DNA from: JANXZS01 sp963797255
GTDB taxonomy: Bacteria > Acidobacteriota > Terriglobia > Terriglobales > Acidobacteriaceae
Reading direction: 5' to 3'
Length of the DNA stretch: 64,000 nt
NCBI GenBank assembly: GCA_963797255.1
Contig: CAWCOV010000031.1
Span: forward strand, 1-64,000
How positions within the stretch are numbered: position 1 is the first letter of the stretch; the number at the start of each line of letters is the position of its first letter. Position numbers and translations under genes: made by a program. Positions 16,305-24,167 of the stretch are shown piece after piece. The notes under the pieces are model-generated. The model was not told where the DNA came from, ran no database searches, and worked only from the letters and a program-made list of their open reading frames with translations.

Positions 16305-16850
16305 ATGAGCAACGCGTTCTCAATCCGTGATCCCGAACCATTCGCGTTCAGCAATGAGATGAAACTCATCCCTCGCTGGTCCATGGCGCTTGCGGCCATC
16401 GCATTCGCGGCCACGCAATATCTGTTCTGGGTAGTCATCCCCGCGCATCAGCATCACGCCGGCCCGCCCGTCGGCGTCCGCGCATACTTCTCGGTTACGT
16501 GGAGCGCCCTGGCAGCCCTTTACATGCTCATGATCGGCTATATCAGCAAGGACGCCCCGCGGCGCGCAATGAGCATGCGCTTCTGGATGCTGATCTGCAT
16601 CGTCATGCCCGGCGGCATCGGCGCCGTGCTTTACTTCATGCTGCGCCAGCCCGTCGTCTCTCGCTGCCCCGCTTGCGGCACAGATGTGCAGAGTGACTAT
16701 CACTTCTGCCCGCAATGCTCTTACCAAGTCTCCGCCGCTTGCGGAAAATGCTATGAAAGCGTCAGCCTGACCGACCTCTACTGCGTGCGCTGCGGACACG
16801 ATCTCGCGAAAGACAATGTCCCTGAACGCCTGAAAGTCTTCCACAGCTAA
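16305..16850 (+). CDS. Membrane protein with C-terminal double zinc ribbon
   Basis: A 181-residue protein with three predicted membrane helices in the first 115 residues. Cysteine pairs follow: CPACG, CPQCS, CGKC and CVRCG. Together they form two zinc-ribbon-like knuckles facing the cytoplasm. It starts 17 bp after the preceding membrane protein and probably shares its transcript. Zinc ribbons in such proteins usually mediate protein or nucleic-acid contacts; the function is unknown. Confidence 0.75.
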   Translation: MSNAFSIRDPEPFAFSNEMKLIPRWSMALAAIAFAATQYLFWVVIPAHQHHAGPPVGVRAYFSVTWSALAALYMLMIGYISKDAPRRAMSMRFWMLICIVMPGGIGAVLYFMLRQPVVSRCPACGTDVQSDYHFCPQCSYQVSAACGKCYESVSLTDLYCVRCGHDLAKDNVPERLKVFHS

Positions 16851-16912
16851 ACGCGCGCCCTTTCCGGCGGCTGACGTTGTGGCGCGAACCCAGAATCTTT
16901 ACCATCAAGCTC

Positions 16913-17350
16913 ATGACGATCCAACGGATGGAGCACGTCGGCATCGTGGTTGACGACCTCGCGGCCGCAACCGAATTCTTCCTCGCACTTGGACTCGAGT
17001 TGCAAGGAGAGAGCCCGGTCGAGGGTCGCTGGGTAGACCGCATCGTGGGGCTCGAAGGCGTGCGTGCAGAGATCGCGATGCTACAGACCCCGGACGGCCA
17101 CGGACGACTCGAGTTGACGAAGTACCTCGCGCCGTTGAGCCCTAGCGGCAACCAGCACGCGCCGGCGAACACACCCGGCATCCGCCACGTCGCATTCGCC
17201 GTAGAAGATATCGACGCCATGGTCGCCGGCCTGCGAGCACGCGGCACCGAGCTCGTCGGCGAACTGGAGCAATACAAGGACATCTACCGGCTCTGCTATG
17301 TTCGCGGCCCGGAGGGAATCATCGTCGAGTTGGCAGAGCGCATCGGCTGA
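16913..17350 (+). CDS. VOC-family (glyoxalase-like) protein
   Basis: A 145-residue vicinal-oxygen-chelate protein with two beta-alpha-beta-beta-beta units: first MEHVGIVVDDLAAATEFFLALG, second RHVAFAVEDIDAMVAGLRARG, ending GPEGIIVELAERIG. Metal ligands His, His and Glu appear to be present (HVG, RHVAF, VELAE). The family includes epimerases, lyases and dioxygenases, so the reaction cannot be assigned. The ATG at 16913 gives the standard N terminus; no strong ribosome site is visible. Confidence 0.82.
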   Translation: MTIQRMEHVGIVVDDLAAATEFFLALGLELQGESPVEGRWVDRIVGLEGVRAEIAMLQTPDGHGRLELTKYLAPLSPSGNQHAPANTPGIRHVAFAVEDIDAMVAGLRARGTELVGELEQYKDIYRLCYVRGPEGIIVELAERIG

Positions 17351-17507
17351 CGAGATCCGGTCCGACACCAACTCAACCCACCGAGCAATCCTTTCTACTC
17401 CTCCCGCTTATGTACCAAGCCGGATGCCATTTTGTACGGGATTCCCTCCCCACGGCATCCAAGATTCTGTGTCTTGTATATGCTCTATACTGACTGGTTA
17501 GGGCAAG

Positions 17508-18341
17508 ATGACGATCACCGCACTGATCATCGACAACGAGCAACTGGCACGCGACGAGCTTAAGTACCTGCTCGACTCCACCGGCGAAGTGGACATCCTC
17601 GCCGAGGGCAGCAACGGCTTTGAGGCCGTCGACCTTATCCAGACCCACCATCCCGACCTCGTCTTCCTCGATGTGCAGATGCCCGGCCTCGATGGCTTCG
17701 CCGTCATCAAAAAACTGCTCGATAAAAAAGTTCCCATCCGCATGCCGCAGATCATCTTCGCCACGGCATTCGACCAGTACGCCGTCAAAGCCTTCGACGT
17801 AAATGCCATTGACTACCTGCTTAAGCCCTTCGACCGCGAACGCGTTTTGCAGGCATTGAATCGTGCTCGCGAACGAGTGGAGAAGCGCCACCAGGAGGAC
17901 GTCGCCGCGCAGGAGCAGCCTGCAACCACCGCCCTTGGAGCGGACCCGCGCCTCGACGCATTACTTCGTCTGCTGGAACAACAGCAGTCGGCGACCCGTC
18001 CCCAGAACGGCAAGATCGTCCTGCAGGCGCAGAATCGCCTGATGCTCGCCGATCAGAAAGATATCTGCTTCGCCTCCATCGACGAGGGCGTCATCTCCGT
18101 CGTCACCTCGGCGCTCGAAGGCCAGTCAAAATGCCGCACGCTCGAAGAACTCCTCGAACTGCTCGACCCCGCAACCTTCTGGCGCGCCCACCGCTCCTTC
18201 GTGGTCAATATCAACCACATCAAGGAAGTCGTGCCCTGGTTCAAATCCAGCTATCAACTGCGCATGGATGACAAGAAGCAGACCGAGATCCCCGTAAGCC
18301 GTACCCAGACCCGCCGCCTCCGCGAACTCTTCAACCTCTAG
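17508..18341 (+). CDS. LytTR-family response regulator
   Basis: A two-component regulator of 277 residues: receiver domain (residues 1-120) with phospho-acceptor Asp55 in DLVFLDVQMPG and the conserved Lys in DYLLKPF, a linker with a Gln-rich segment, and a LytTR DNA-binding domain from about residue 165 (RTLEELLELL, FWRAHRSFVVNINHIKEV, TEIPVSRTQTRRLRELF). No histidine kinase lies nearby, so it is an orphan in this window. A decayed copy of only its last codons lies at 30787-30856. Confidence 0.93.
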   Translation: MTITALIIDNEQLARDELKYLLDSTGEVDILAEGSNGFEAVDLIQTHHPDLVFLDVQMPGLDGFAVIKKLLDKKVPIRMPQIIFATAFDQYAVKAFDVNAIDYLLKPFDRERVLQALNRARERVEKRHQEDVAAQEQPATTALGADPRLDALLRLLEQQQSATRPQNGKIVLQAQNRLMLADQKDICFASIDEGVISVVTSALEGQSKCRTLEELLELLDPATFWRAHRSFVVNINHIKEVVPWFKSSYQLRMDDKKQTEIPVSRTQTRRLRELFNL

Positions 18342-18714
18342 CCTCAGCGGTCAATCGTGCTCTGCCGACGTCTCGTTCCCTGTCTGATCTCGATGACCGA
18401 TTGGCGACATTCTGCGCGTCCCCGAGTTACTTCCGACACATATAGACTGCCGGATCGGCGCGCTTTGCGCGTATTTTGGCGCTCGTTGCATATCAGAAGA
18501 GAATCGAAGATGATCCAATCAAAAATAGCGAACGGCAAGCGTCAGAAGGTCGAATTGGTGATCTTTTCAAGTTGTCGCAGCACTCATAAGAATTTGGCGG
18601 AGGTTTGACTTATGTGTCGGTATCGCTTGTTCTGATCTATTTTCAAGCTTTCACAGTCAGGCAATGTGCTGCTGATTTACAATTTGGTTCTTCCCCGGAA
18701 AGAGTGGTTTTGCG
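18342..18714. other. Intergenic region with no recognised feature
   Basis: About 370 bp between the LytTR gene and the aldo/keto reductase gene. I see no repeats of the hairpin classes, no convincing small gene and no clear terminator. Confidence 0.4.
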
Positions 18715-19890
18715 ATGGCAGAATCGTCTCGTCGTCAGTTTCTCTCAGCTGGGCTTATGCTGCCGGTCGCAGCGGCCACCTCCAAATTCAATTTGCTCCA
18801 AGCCAGCAGTTCAAGCGGTAAAGCAATCGCAAGCCCCTCCGATGCTCCAAAACTCGTCTATCGCACACTTGGAAAAACTGGACTGAAGGTCACCACTGTG
18901 GGTTTCGGCTGCATGATCACATCGGATCCAAGCGTAATCGCCCGTGCAGTTGATCTTGGCATTAATTTCTTTGACACAGCTCGCACCTATCAGCAAGGCA
19001 ACAACGAGCGCATGGTCGGCACCGCCCTTGGCGCCAAACGCAAACAGATTGTGCTCTCCTCTAAGTCGCATTCGCTCGACAAGGCCAGTCTCCTCAGGGA
19101 TCTCGATACCAGCCTCAGCGAATTGAAAACCGACTATCTCGATATCTGGTATCTCCATGGCAAGAGCAAGCCAGAAGACGTCCATGAGGACATGATCGAG
19201 GCGCAGCAGATTGCTCTTCAGCAGGGCAAGATTCGCTTCCGTGGCCTCAGCACCCACTTCGGCCAGCAGACTCTCGCGCCTTGGATAGTCCAGAAGGGCG
19301 TTTTCGATGTCGTTCTAACCGCGTACAACTTCACGATGGATTCCTCGATGACCCAAGCCGTCGAGAGTCTATCCAAAGCCGGCATCGGAATTGTTGGCAT
19401 GAAAGTTATGGCTGGCGGCTTCCGTGGTTCCGGACAAGGAATGCCTGCAACGCCCCAAATGCAGCGCGAAGGAGCGATGTTGTCTGCGCTCAAATGGGTT
19501 TTGAACAAACCTTACGTCGATACCACCATTCCCAGCATGACCGACATGGACCAGTTGGACGAGAACCTCCGCGCCATGGCTGAAACTTTCTCTCCGGCCG
19601 ACGGCAAAGTTCTCACCGCTCATCTCGAAGCGATCAGCCCTCTGTACTGCCGTATGTGCGGTGAGTGCGTCGGCGCTTGCGCCCATGGTTTGCCTGTTGC
19701 CGACATGTTGCGCATCCTCACTTATGCGGATGGCTATCGCCAGTTCGGCCTTGCTCGTGAGCGCTTCCGCGAGCTCTCGCCGCACCAGACTGCTGTTCGC
19801 TGTGCTGACTGCGCCGAGTGCACGGTGAATTGTCCGCACGGTGTACGAGTCGCCGATTGCTTGACCCGCGCACAGGATCTTTTCGCATGA
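18715..19890 (+). CDS. Tat-exported aldo/keto reductase with C-terminal ferredoxin domain
   Basis: A 391-residue oxidoreductase. A twin-arginine signal (SSRRQFLSAGLML) directs it to the periplasm folded. The middle is an aldo/keto reductase barrel (RTLGKTGLKVTTVGFG, NFFDTARTYQQGNNERMVG, DYLDIWYLHG). The C terminus has two iron-sulfur motifs, CRMCGECVGAC and CADCAECTVNC, each followed by a Pro or Ala-His-Gly segment. The combination suggests electron transfer between a carbonyl substrate and a redox chain; partners are unknown. Its stop overlaps the start of the next gene. Confidence 0.88.
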   Translation: MAESSRRQFLSAGLMLPVAAATSKFNLLQASSSSGKAIASPSDAPKLVYRTLGKTGLKVTTVGFGCMITSDPSVIARAVDLGINFFDTARTYQQGNNERMVGTALGAKRKQIVLSSKSHSLDKASLLRDLDTSLSELKTDYLDIWYLHGKSKPEDVHEDMIEAQQIALQQGKIRFRGLSTHFGQQTLAPWIVQKGVFDVVLTAYNFTMDSSMTQAVESLSKAGIGIVGMKVMAGGFRGSGQGMPATPQMQREGAMLSALKWVLNKPYVDTTIPSMTDMDQLDENLRAMAETFSPADGKVLTAHLEAISPLYCRMCGECVGACAHGLPVADMLRILTYADGYRQFGLARERFRELSPHQTAVRCADCAECTVNCPHGVRVADCLTRAQDLFA

Positions 19891-20732
19891 GATTGTTCGC
19901 TCTCATGCTTTGCTTTTCTTGCGCAGCGTCGATTGCCGGGGCACAGAGCTATCTCGACTGTCACCTGATTCCTGGATGGGAGCAGTCCGGCGCTTCACGG
20001 AGTTATACCCCAGATAACCTCTACGAATATCGCGATGGCGCAGCCGAAGGCTATCTCATTTTCGGCTTTACGCATATGCAGGGGATCGACTGCAAACACG
20101 GCGCATCAACTCTTTCCATCGACGTCTCTGAGATGGGCGATGCGGACGCGGCATGGGGGATGTTCGCCGCCAACCGCGATCCCAAGCTTCCCGTCGCACC
20201 GCTCGGCATGGGCGGTCAGGTTTTGCCCCAGAGCCTGCTCTTTGCACGTGGCCGGTCGTTCGTTGAAATCGTCGAAACCGACGGAGATTCGGCAGCCAAC
20301 CAATCAGCCGCGATCCAGGCTTTTGCGACGAAGATGCTCCCGCTTCTCGATGGACGAGAAACACCCCCAGAGTCCATTCAGTGGTTCTCACCCGATCATC
20401 GTGCGTCGGTGCGTCTCGTCCCACAGAGCGTTCTCGGCCTTCGTGTACTACGGCGCGGCTACGTGGCTAGCTACGAGCAGGGGCAAGCGTTTATCGTAAG
20501 TGAGGATTCACCGGAAACAGCTTCCGCGGTAATGAAGAAGCTGCGCGAACACTTTAGTGCGGTCTCTCCATCGCAGATTGCCGATGAAGCCTTTCAGGGG
20601 AAGGTCGCTTACCTGGATGGAATCTGTATCTTCCGCAAAGGACATTTTGTTGCCGGTTACACCAACCTTCCAGATGCAACTCATGCTGCTTCTCGGGCTG
20701 CTCAGTTAGCAACTCGCCTTCCCGCCAACTGA
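19887..20732 (+). CDS. Exported protein, DUF6599-like, partner of the reductase
   Basis: A 281-residue protein with a clear signal peptide (MRLFALMLCFSCAASIAGAQ). The mature part has YEYRDGAAEGYLIFGF and DADAAWGMFAANRDPKL, which I associate with an uncharacterised acidobacterial family (DUF6599); that assignment is from memory. The ATG at 19887 overlaps the reductase stop (ATGA), implying co-translation and perhaps a shared periplasmic role. The function is unknown. Confidence 0.72.
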   Translation: MRLFALMLCFSCAASIAGAQSYLDCHLIPGWEQSGASRSYTPDNLYEYRDGAAEGYLIFGFTHMQGIDCKHGASTLSIDVSEMGDADAAWGMFAANRDPKLPVAPLGMGGQVLPQSLLFARGRSFVEIVETDGDSAANQSAAIQAFATKMLPLLDGRETPPESIQWFSPDHRASVRLVPQSVLGLRVLRRGYVASYEQGQAFIVSEDSPETASAVMKKLREHFSAVSPSQIADEAFQGKVAYLDGICIFRKGHFVAGYTNLPDATHAASRAAQLATRLPAN

Positions 20733-20778
20733 GCTATCGGCTCGGCGTTCACCGAAACGAAGGAGCACGATACGGATT

Positions 20779-20812
20779 CCCCATGTCTCGCCTCTGAGAC
20801 ATGGGAATACGA
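20779..20812. repeat. Hairpin repeat, class A
   Basis: CCCATGTCTC pairs perfectly with GAGACATGGG around GCCTCT. It lies just after the exported protein gene and about 110 bp before the DUF1801 gene. It is a single copy with no B or C partner. Confidence 0.8.
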
Positions 20813-20919
20813 TGTGTCGTAATAAGGTCCCTCCGTTGCGTTTACCGGCAGCATTCTCGGGATTAGACTGGCGCCTGTTATTGATCCGCGTTTCGTTATA
20901 TTCCGTGCGAGGAGGCTCA

Positions 20920-21396
20920 ATGAAACCGAAGAACGAAACACCGAAGTCCGCCAGCGCGACACCCAAGCCAGTCACGGGATTTACGGAAGAGGAACGCGCC
21001 GCAATGAAAGATCGCGTCGAAGAGTTGAAAGCGGAAGAAGCCCAAGGTTCGGGCGCAAAGAAGGCGGACGGCGAAGCGGACGTGCTCGCAAAGATAGCCG
21101 AGATGCCGGATTCGGATCGCGTCATGGCCGAGCGGCTCCATGCCATCGTCAAAGCCGCCGCGCCCGCCCTCTCGCCCAGAACCTGGTACGGAATGCCCGC
21201 ATATTCCAAAGACGGCAATGTCGTCTGCTTCTTTCAAAGTTCGCACAAGTTCAAAGCGAGATACGCCACCCTCGGCTTCAGCGACAAAGCGAACCTCGAC
21301 GAAGGAAGCATGTGGCCAGTCGCCTTCGCGCTCAAGAAGCTCACCCCCGCCGACGAAGCAAAGATCGCCGCGCTAGTGAAGAAAGCTGTGAGTTGA
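20920..21396 (+). CDS. DUF1801-family (YdhG-like) protein
   Basis: A 158-residue protein. A Lys/Ala-rich, probably disordered N-terminal half leads to a DUF1801 domain (LHAIVKAAAPALSPRTWYGM, ARYATLGFSDKANLDEGSMW, ALKKLTPADEAKIAALVKKA). The fold is widespread and its biochemical role is not established. GAGGAGG lies just before the ATG. A second protein with a related domain is encoded at 42870. Confidence 0.8.
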   Translation: MKPKNETPKSASATPKPVTGFTEEERAAMKDRVEELKAEEAQGSGAKKADGEADVLAKIAEMPDSDRVMAERLHAIVKAAAPALSPRTWYGMPAYSKDGNVVCFFQSSHKFKARYATLGFSDKANLDEGSMWPVAFALKKLTPADEAKIAALVKKAVS

Positions 21397-21662
21397 GGAC
21401 GGTCCCCTTGACTTCAGACGTGGGTCAGCCCACCCACTAACACGCTGCCCCGAGCCGTGTTGGCGTGACGGGGGAGGCGAGTTGTCCATCTTCGGAAGAG
21501 TCCGGAGTGCCGTTGTGCGGGTCTACTACAAAAATGGTATGGCGTGGCTTGCCTCGCATCCCTACGCTCGGAGAGTGCATGTTGTGCGGCCCAACGCTTC
21601 TGTAACCAGCGGAAGGTGGTCTTGTCGAAGACCCATATCCTGATTCACAGAGGTTCCTACCG

Positions 21663-22337
21663 ATGCCTGAAACGGACATCCCTGACTACTACGAACTTCT
21701 GGAGATTAGCCCCCAGGCGACTAAGGAGACAATTCATCGTGTCTACCGGTTTATGGCGGCTCGGTATCATCCCGACATTGTGGCAACGGGGAATCTGGAA
21801 AAGTTCACCCAAATAACGTCGGCCTACAAAATTCTCTCGGATCCCAATAGGAGATCTGAATACGATGCGCAGCGAGCGACGCGTCATGCTCCGACTCAAA
21901 ATCCGATGTCGGGCATGGTCGATTTCATGGACCAGATGGAGGGTGACCTGAACCGCCGACTCGCGGTCCTTGCGATCCTCTATTACCGTCGACGTATGTA
22001 TCCCAATAGCCCGGAAGTGTCTCTCTTCGAAATCGAAGACCGAATGGGGTTCCCACGCGATTATCTTGACTTTACGACTTGGTATCTGGCGAGCAAGAGG
22101 TTTATCGCCAAAGCGGATAACGCTGATTTCACGCTGACGATTGAAGGCGTGGACTTCATTGAATCGAGGCGTGCAACCCTACCAGTGCTGGACAAGCTGC
22201 TTACAGCCGGAAGTCACACAGATGATAAAGAAGTACACAACCGTCTGCGTGCTCCTCAGCCGCCACCTCCGGATAGTCCGAGCGATGAACAGTTTCCTGT
22301 CGTAGTTTTAGCAACTGAGATGATCTCGCAGCAGTAG
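21663..22337 (+). CDS. J-domain (DnaJ-like) protein with winged-helix-like C terminus
   Basis: A 224-residue protein. The N-terminal J domain has the diagnostic HPD (residues 36-38) between the usual helices (DYYELLEISPQATKETIHR, FTQITSAYKILSDPNRR), so it should stimulate an Hsp70 ATPase. There is no Gly/Phe region and no zinc centre. The rest (about residues 95-170, with FEIEDRMGFPRDYLDF and KADNADFTLTIEGVDFIES) looks like a winged helix. This makes it a specialised co-chaperone, not DnaJ itself. AGAGG precedes the ATG. Confidence 0.8.
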   Translation: MPETDIPDYYELLEISPQATKETIHRVYRFMAARYHPDIVATGNLEKFTQITSAYKILSDPNRRSEYDAQRATRHAPTQNPMSGMVDFMDQMEGDLNRRLAVLAILYYRRRMYPNSPEVSLFEIEDRMGFPRDYLDFTTWYLASKRFIAKADNADFTLTIEGVDFIESRRATLPVLDKLLTAGSHTDDKEVHNRLRAPQPPPPDSPSDEQFPVVVLATEMISQQ

Positions 22338-22509
22338 AAACTGTTCCTGGCAGCCGGGGCCAGTCGGCAGTTATCAGTCAGTAGCTGCCGAATAGCACAC
22401 CAACTAGGAATTAAGCCCTGTTTCAAAGCAAGACTTGGGATCGCACATCTTACTCCGCTGACTCCGAGTATGATTGCCGGCAAAGATTCTCGAAGTGGAG
22501 ATTCAGCCG

Positions 22510-23490
22510 ATGCAAGCAATCGTCTATCACCGCTACGGTTCTCCGGACGTACTCGAATTAGCGGAAATCCCAATACCCACTCCCGCTGAAGGCCAGGTCC
22601 TCATCCGGGTTCACGCCGCCTCGGTGAATCCGTATGACTGGCACTTCCTCCGTGGCACGCCATCGCCCATCCGCCTGTTCTCCGGAATGCGTAGCCCGAA
22701 GTCTCCGCGGCTCGGTGCGGATGTTGCCGGTGTGATCGAAGCAGTTGGCGCCAAAGTCGCAGCATTCAAGCCCGGCGATGCAGTTTTCGGCACAGCCAAA
22801 GGCTCGTTTGCGGAATATGCCTGCGCTATCCCGTCGCAGCTTGCCATGAAGCCGCAAGAGATTTCGTTCGAACAAGCCGCATGTCTGCCAATCGCGGGAG
22901 TCACCGCGTTGCAAGGCGTGCGCGACAAAGGAAAAGTTCAGCCAGGGCAAACCGTTCTCATCAACGGTGCAGCGGGCGGTGTGGGAACCTTTGCCGTGCA
23001 GATTGCCAAATCGCTTGGCACGCGCGTCACAGGAGTATGCAGCACCAGGAATGTCGAGTTGCTCCGGTCGATTGGAGCAGACGAAGTGATCGACTACACC
23101 CGAGAGGATTTCGCCCGTTCAACCCAGCACTACGATCTGCTCTTCGATCTCGTGGGCAATCGCCCGCTCGCCGACTACTTATGTGCCGTCCAGCCGCAAG
23201 GCACATACATCTGGTGCGGCGGTGGCGGCCCAGACCGGAGCACCATGAATCTGCTCGCACGAGTTCTTCAGAACGCGGTTCGGTCGCATTTTGTCAGCCA
23301 GAAAATGCCCGGCCTGCACGCCAAAATCAATCGCGAAGATTTGGCCATTCTCGCCGACCTCGTCCAAAGAGGCACAGTGATTCCAGTTGTCGACCGTACC
23401 TATTCTCTGTCCGAAACTGCAGAGGCTGTCCGCTACGTCGAGTCCGGCCACGTTCGCGGCAAAGTCGTGATCAAAATGCCGGTTAAGTGA
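22510..23490 (+). CDS. NAD(P)-dependent quinone oxidoreductase (zinc-less MDR family)
   Basis: A 326-residue medium-chain dehydrogenase/reductase. The catalytic domain begins MQAIVYHRYGSPDVLELAE. The Rossmann motif is INGAAGGVGTFAVQIAKSLG, followed by VTGVCSTRNVELLRSIGADE. No structural-zinc cysteine cluster is visible, which favours a quinone or enone reductase over an alcohol dehydrogenase. The ATG at 22510 has GGAG nine bases upstream. No operon partner is evident. Confidence 0.87.
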   Translation: MQAIVYHRYGSPDVLELAEIPIPTPAEGQVLIRVHAASVNPYDWHFLRGTPSPIRLFSGMRSPKSPRLGADVAGVIEAVGAKVAAFKPGDAVFGTAKGSFAEYACAIPSQLAMKPQEISFEQAACLPIAGVTALQGVRDKGKVQPGQTVLINGAAGGVGTFAVQIAKSLGTRVTGVCSTRNVELLRSIGADEVIDYTREDFARSTQHYDLLFDLVGNRPLADYLCAVQPQGTYIWCGGGGPDRSTMNLLARVLQNAVRSHFVSQKMPGLHAKINREDLAILADLVQRGTVIPVVDRTYSLSETAEAVRYVESGHVRGKVVIKMPVK

Positions 23491-23697
23491 TGCAAATCAC
23501 GTTCAGCCTCGACCGGCTCTTCGCCAATGTCGCTGTCGCTCTATCCGGCGCGTTCTCCCCATAACAAACGTGATGACGGACACCGAGATATGCCCTTTCT
23601 TCCTGAGACGCTAGGGTTCACAGCTGCCCTAAGGCAGCCCCCGCCGCCGAATATGGGACCAGAGTTGGTGGCGACTCGAAGGAAAGAGGAAAGCTAC

Positions 23698-23925
23698 ATG
23701 GCGATCCAGGAGCTGGAAAAAACAGAGCAGCTGGCCACACACGAAGGTCTCGCACCCGATCCGACAATCCACTTCGATCTCGTAGAAGAGCCAAAGTCGA
23801 CGAAGATTGTGCCGCGCATCCTGCTCGGCGCCGTAATCATCGCTTTGATCTTTGCAGCACCGAAGCTCTTTGAATTTGGCTCTCGGGTGTTTGCGCTGAT
23901 CACCGGAAAGAACGTTGGCTTCTAA
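23698..23925 (+). CDS. Small single-pass membrane protein
   Basis: A 75-residue protein with a hydrophilic N-terminal half and one membrane helix (ILLGAVIIALIFAAPKLFEF). The start is supported by AGAGGAAAG ahead of the ATG; the frame is open further upstream but without a ribosome site. I do not recognise the family. A large nested hairpin lies directly downstream. Confidence 0.6.
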   Translation: MAIQELEKTEQLATHEGLAPDPTIHFDLVEEPKSTKIVPRILLGAVIIALIFAAPKLFEFGSRVFALITGKNVGF

Positions 23926-23957
23926 CGACTGAGCGGTAACAGCTCAAAAGGGAATCG

Positions 23958-24007
23958 CCGCGTCGTGAACCGATGATCCGCAATGGATCATCGGACAAAC
24001 GACGCGG
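23958..24007. terminator. Nested perfect hairpin after the small membrane protein gene
   Basis: An outer stem CCGCGTCGT (23958-23966) pairs with ACGACGCGG (23999-24007). An inner stem CGATGATCC (23971-23979) pairs with GGATCATCG (23985-23993). That gives 18 paired bases with a small internal loop, 32 bp after the stop codon. No T-run follows, so it may be a 3' RNA stabiliser or a factor-dependent terminator. Confidence 0.5.
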
Positions 24008-24167
24008 AGCGTTCCTGTTGGCTCATTGTGCCTGCATCATCTTTCGGAGTTACTGCCAAAGAACCCACAATACGACGGGGCCGCGGCGAGTCGCCTTACC
24101 GTGGGCCATGGAGCGCTAGAGCATGTTGTCGTCAACGGAAGCTCACCTTTAGCGGCAACCGTAATCA

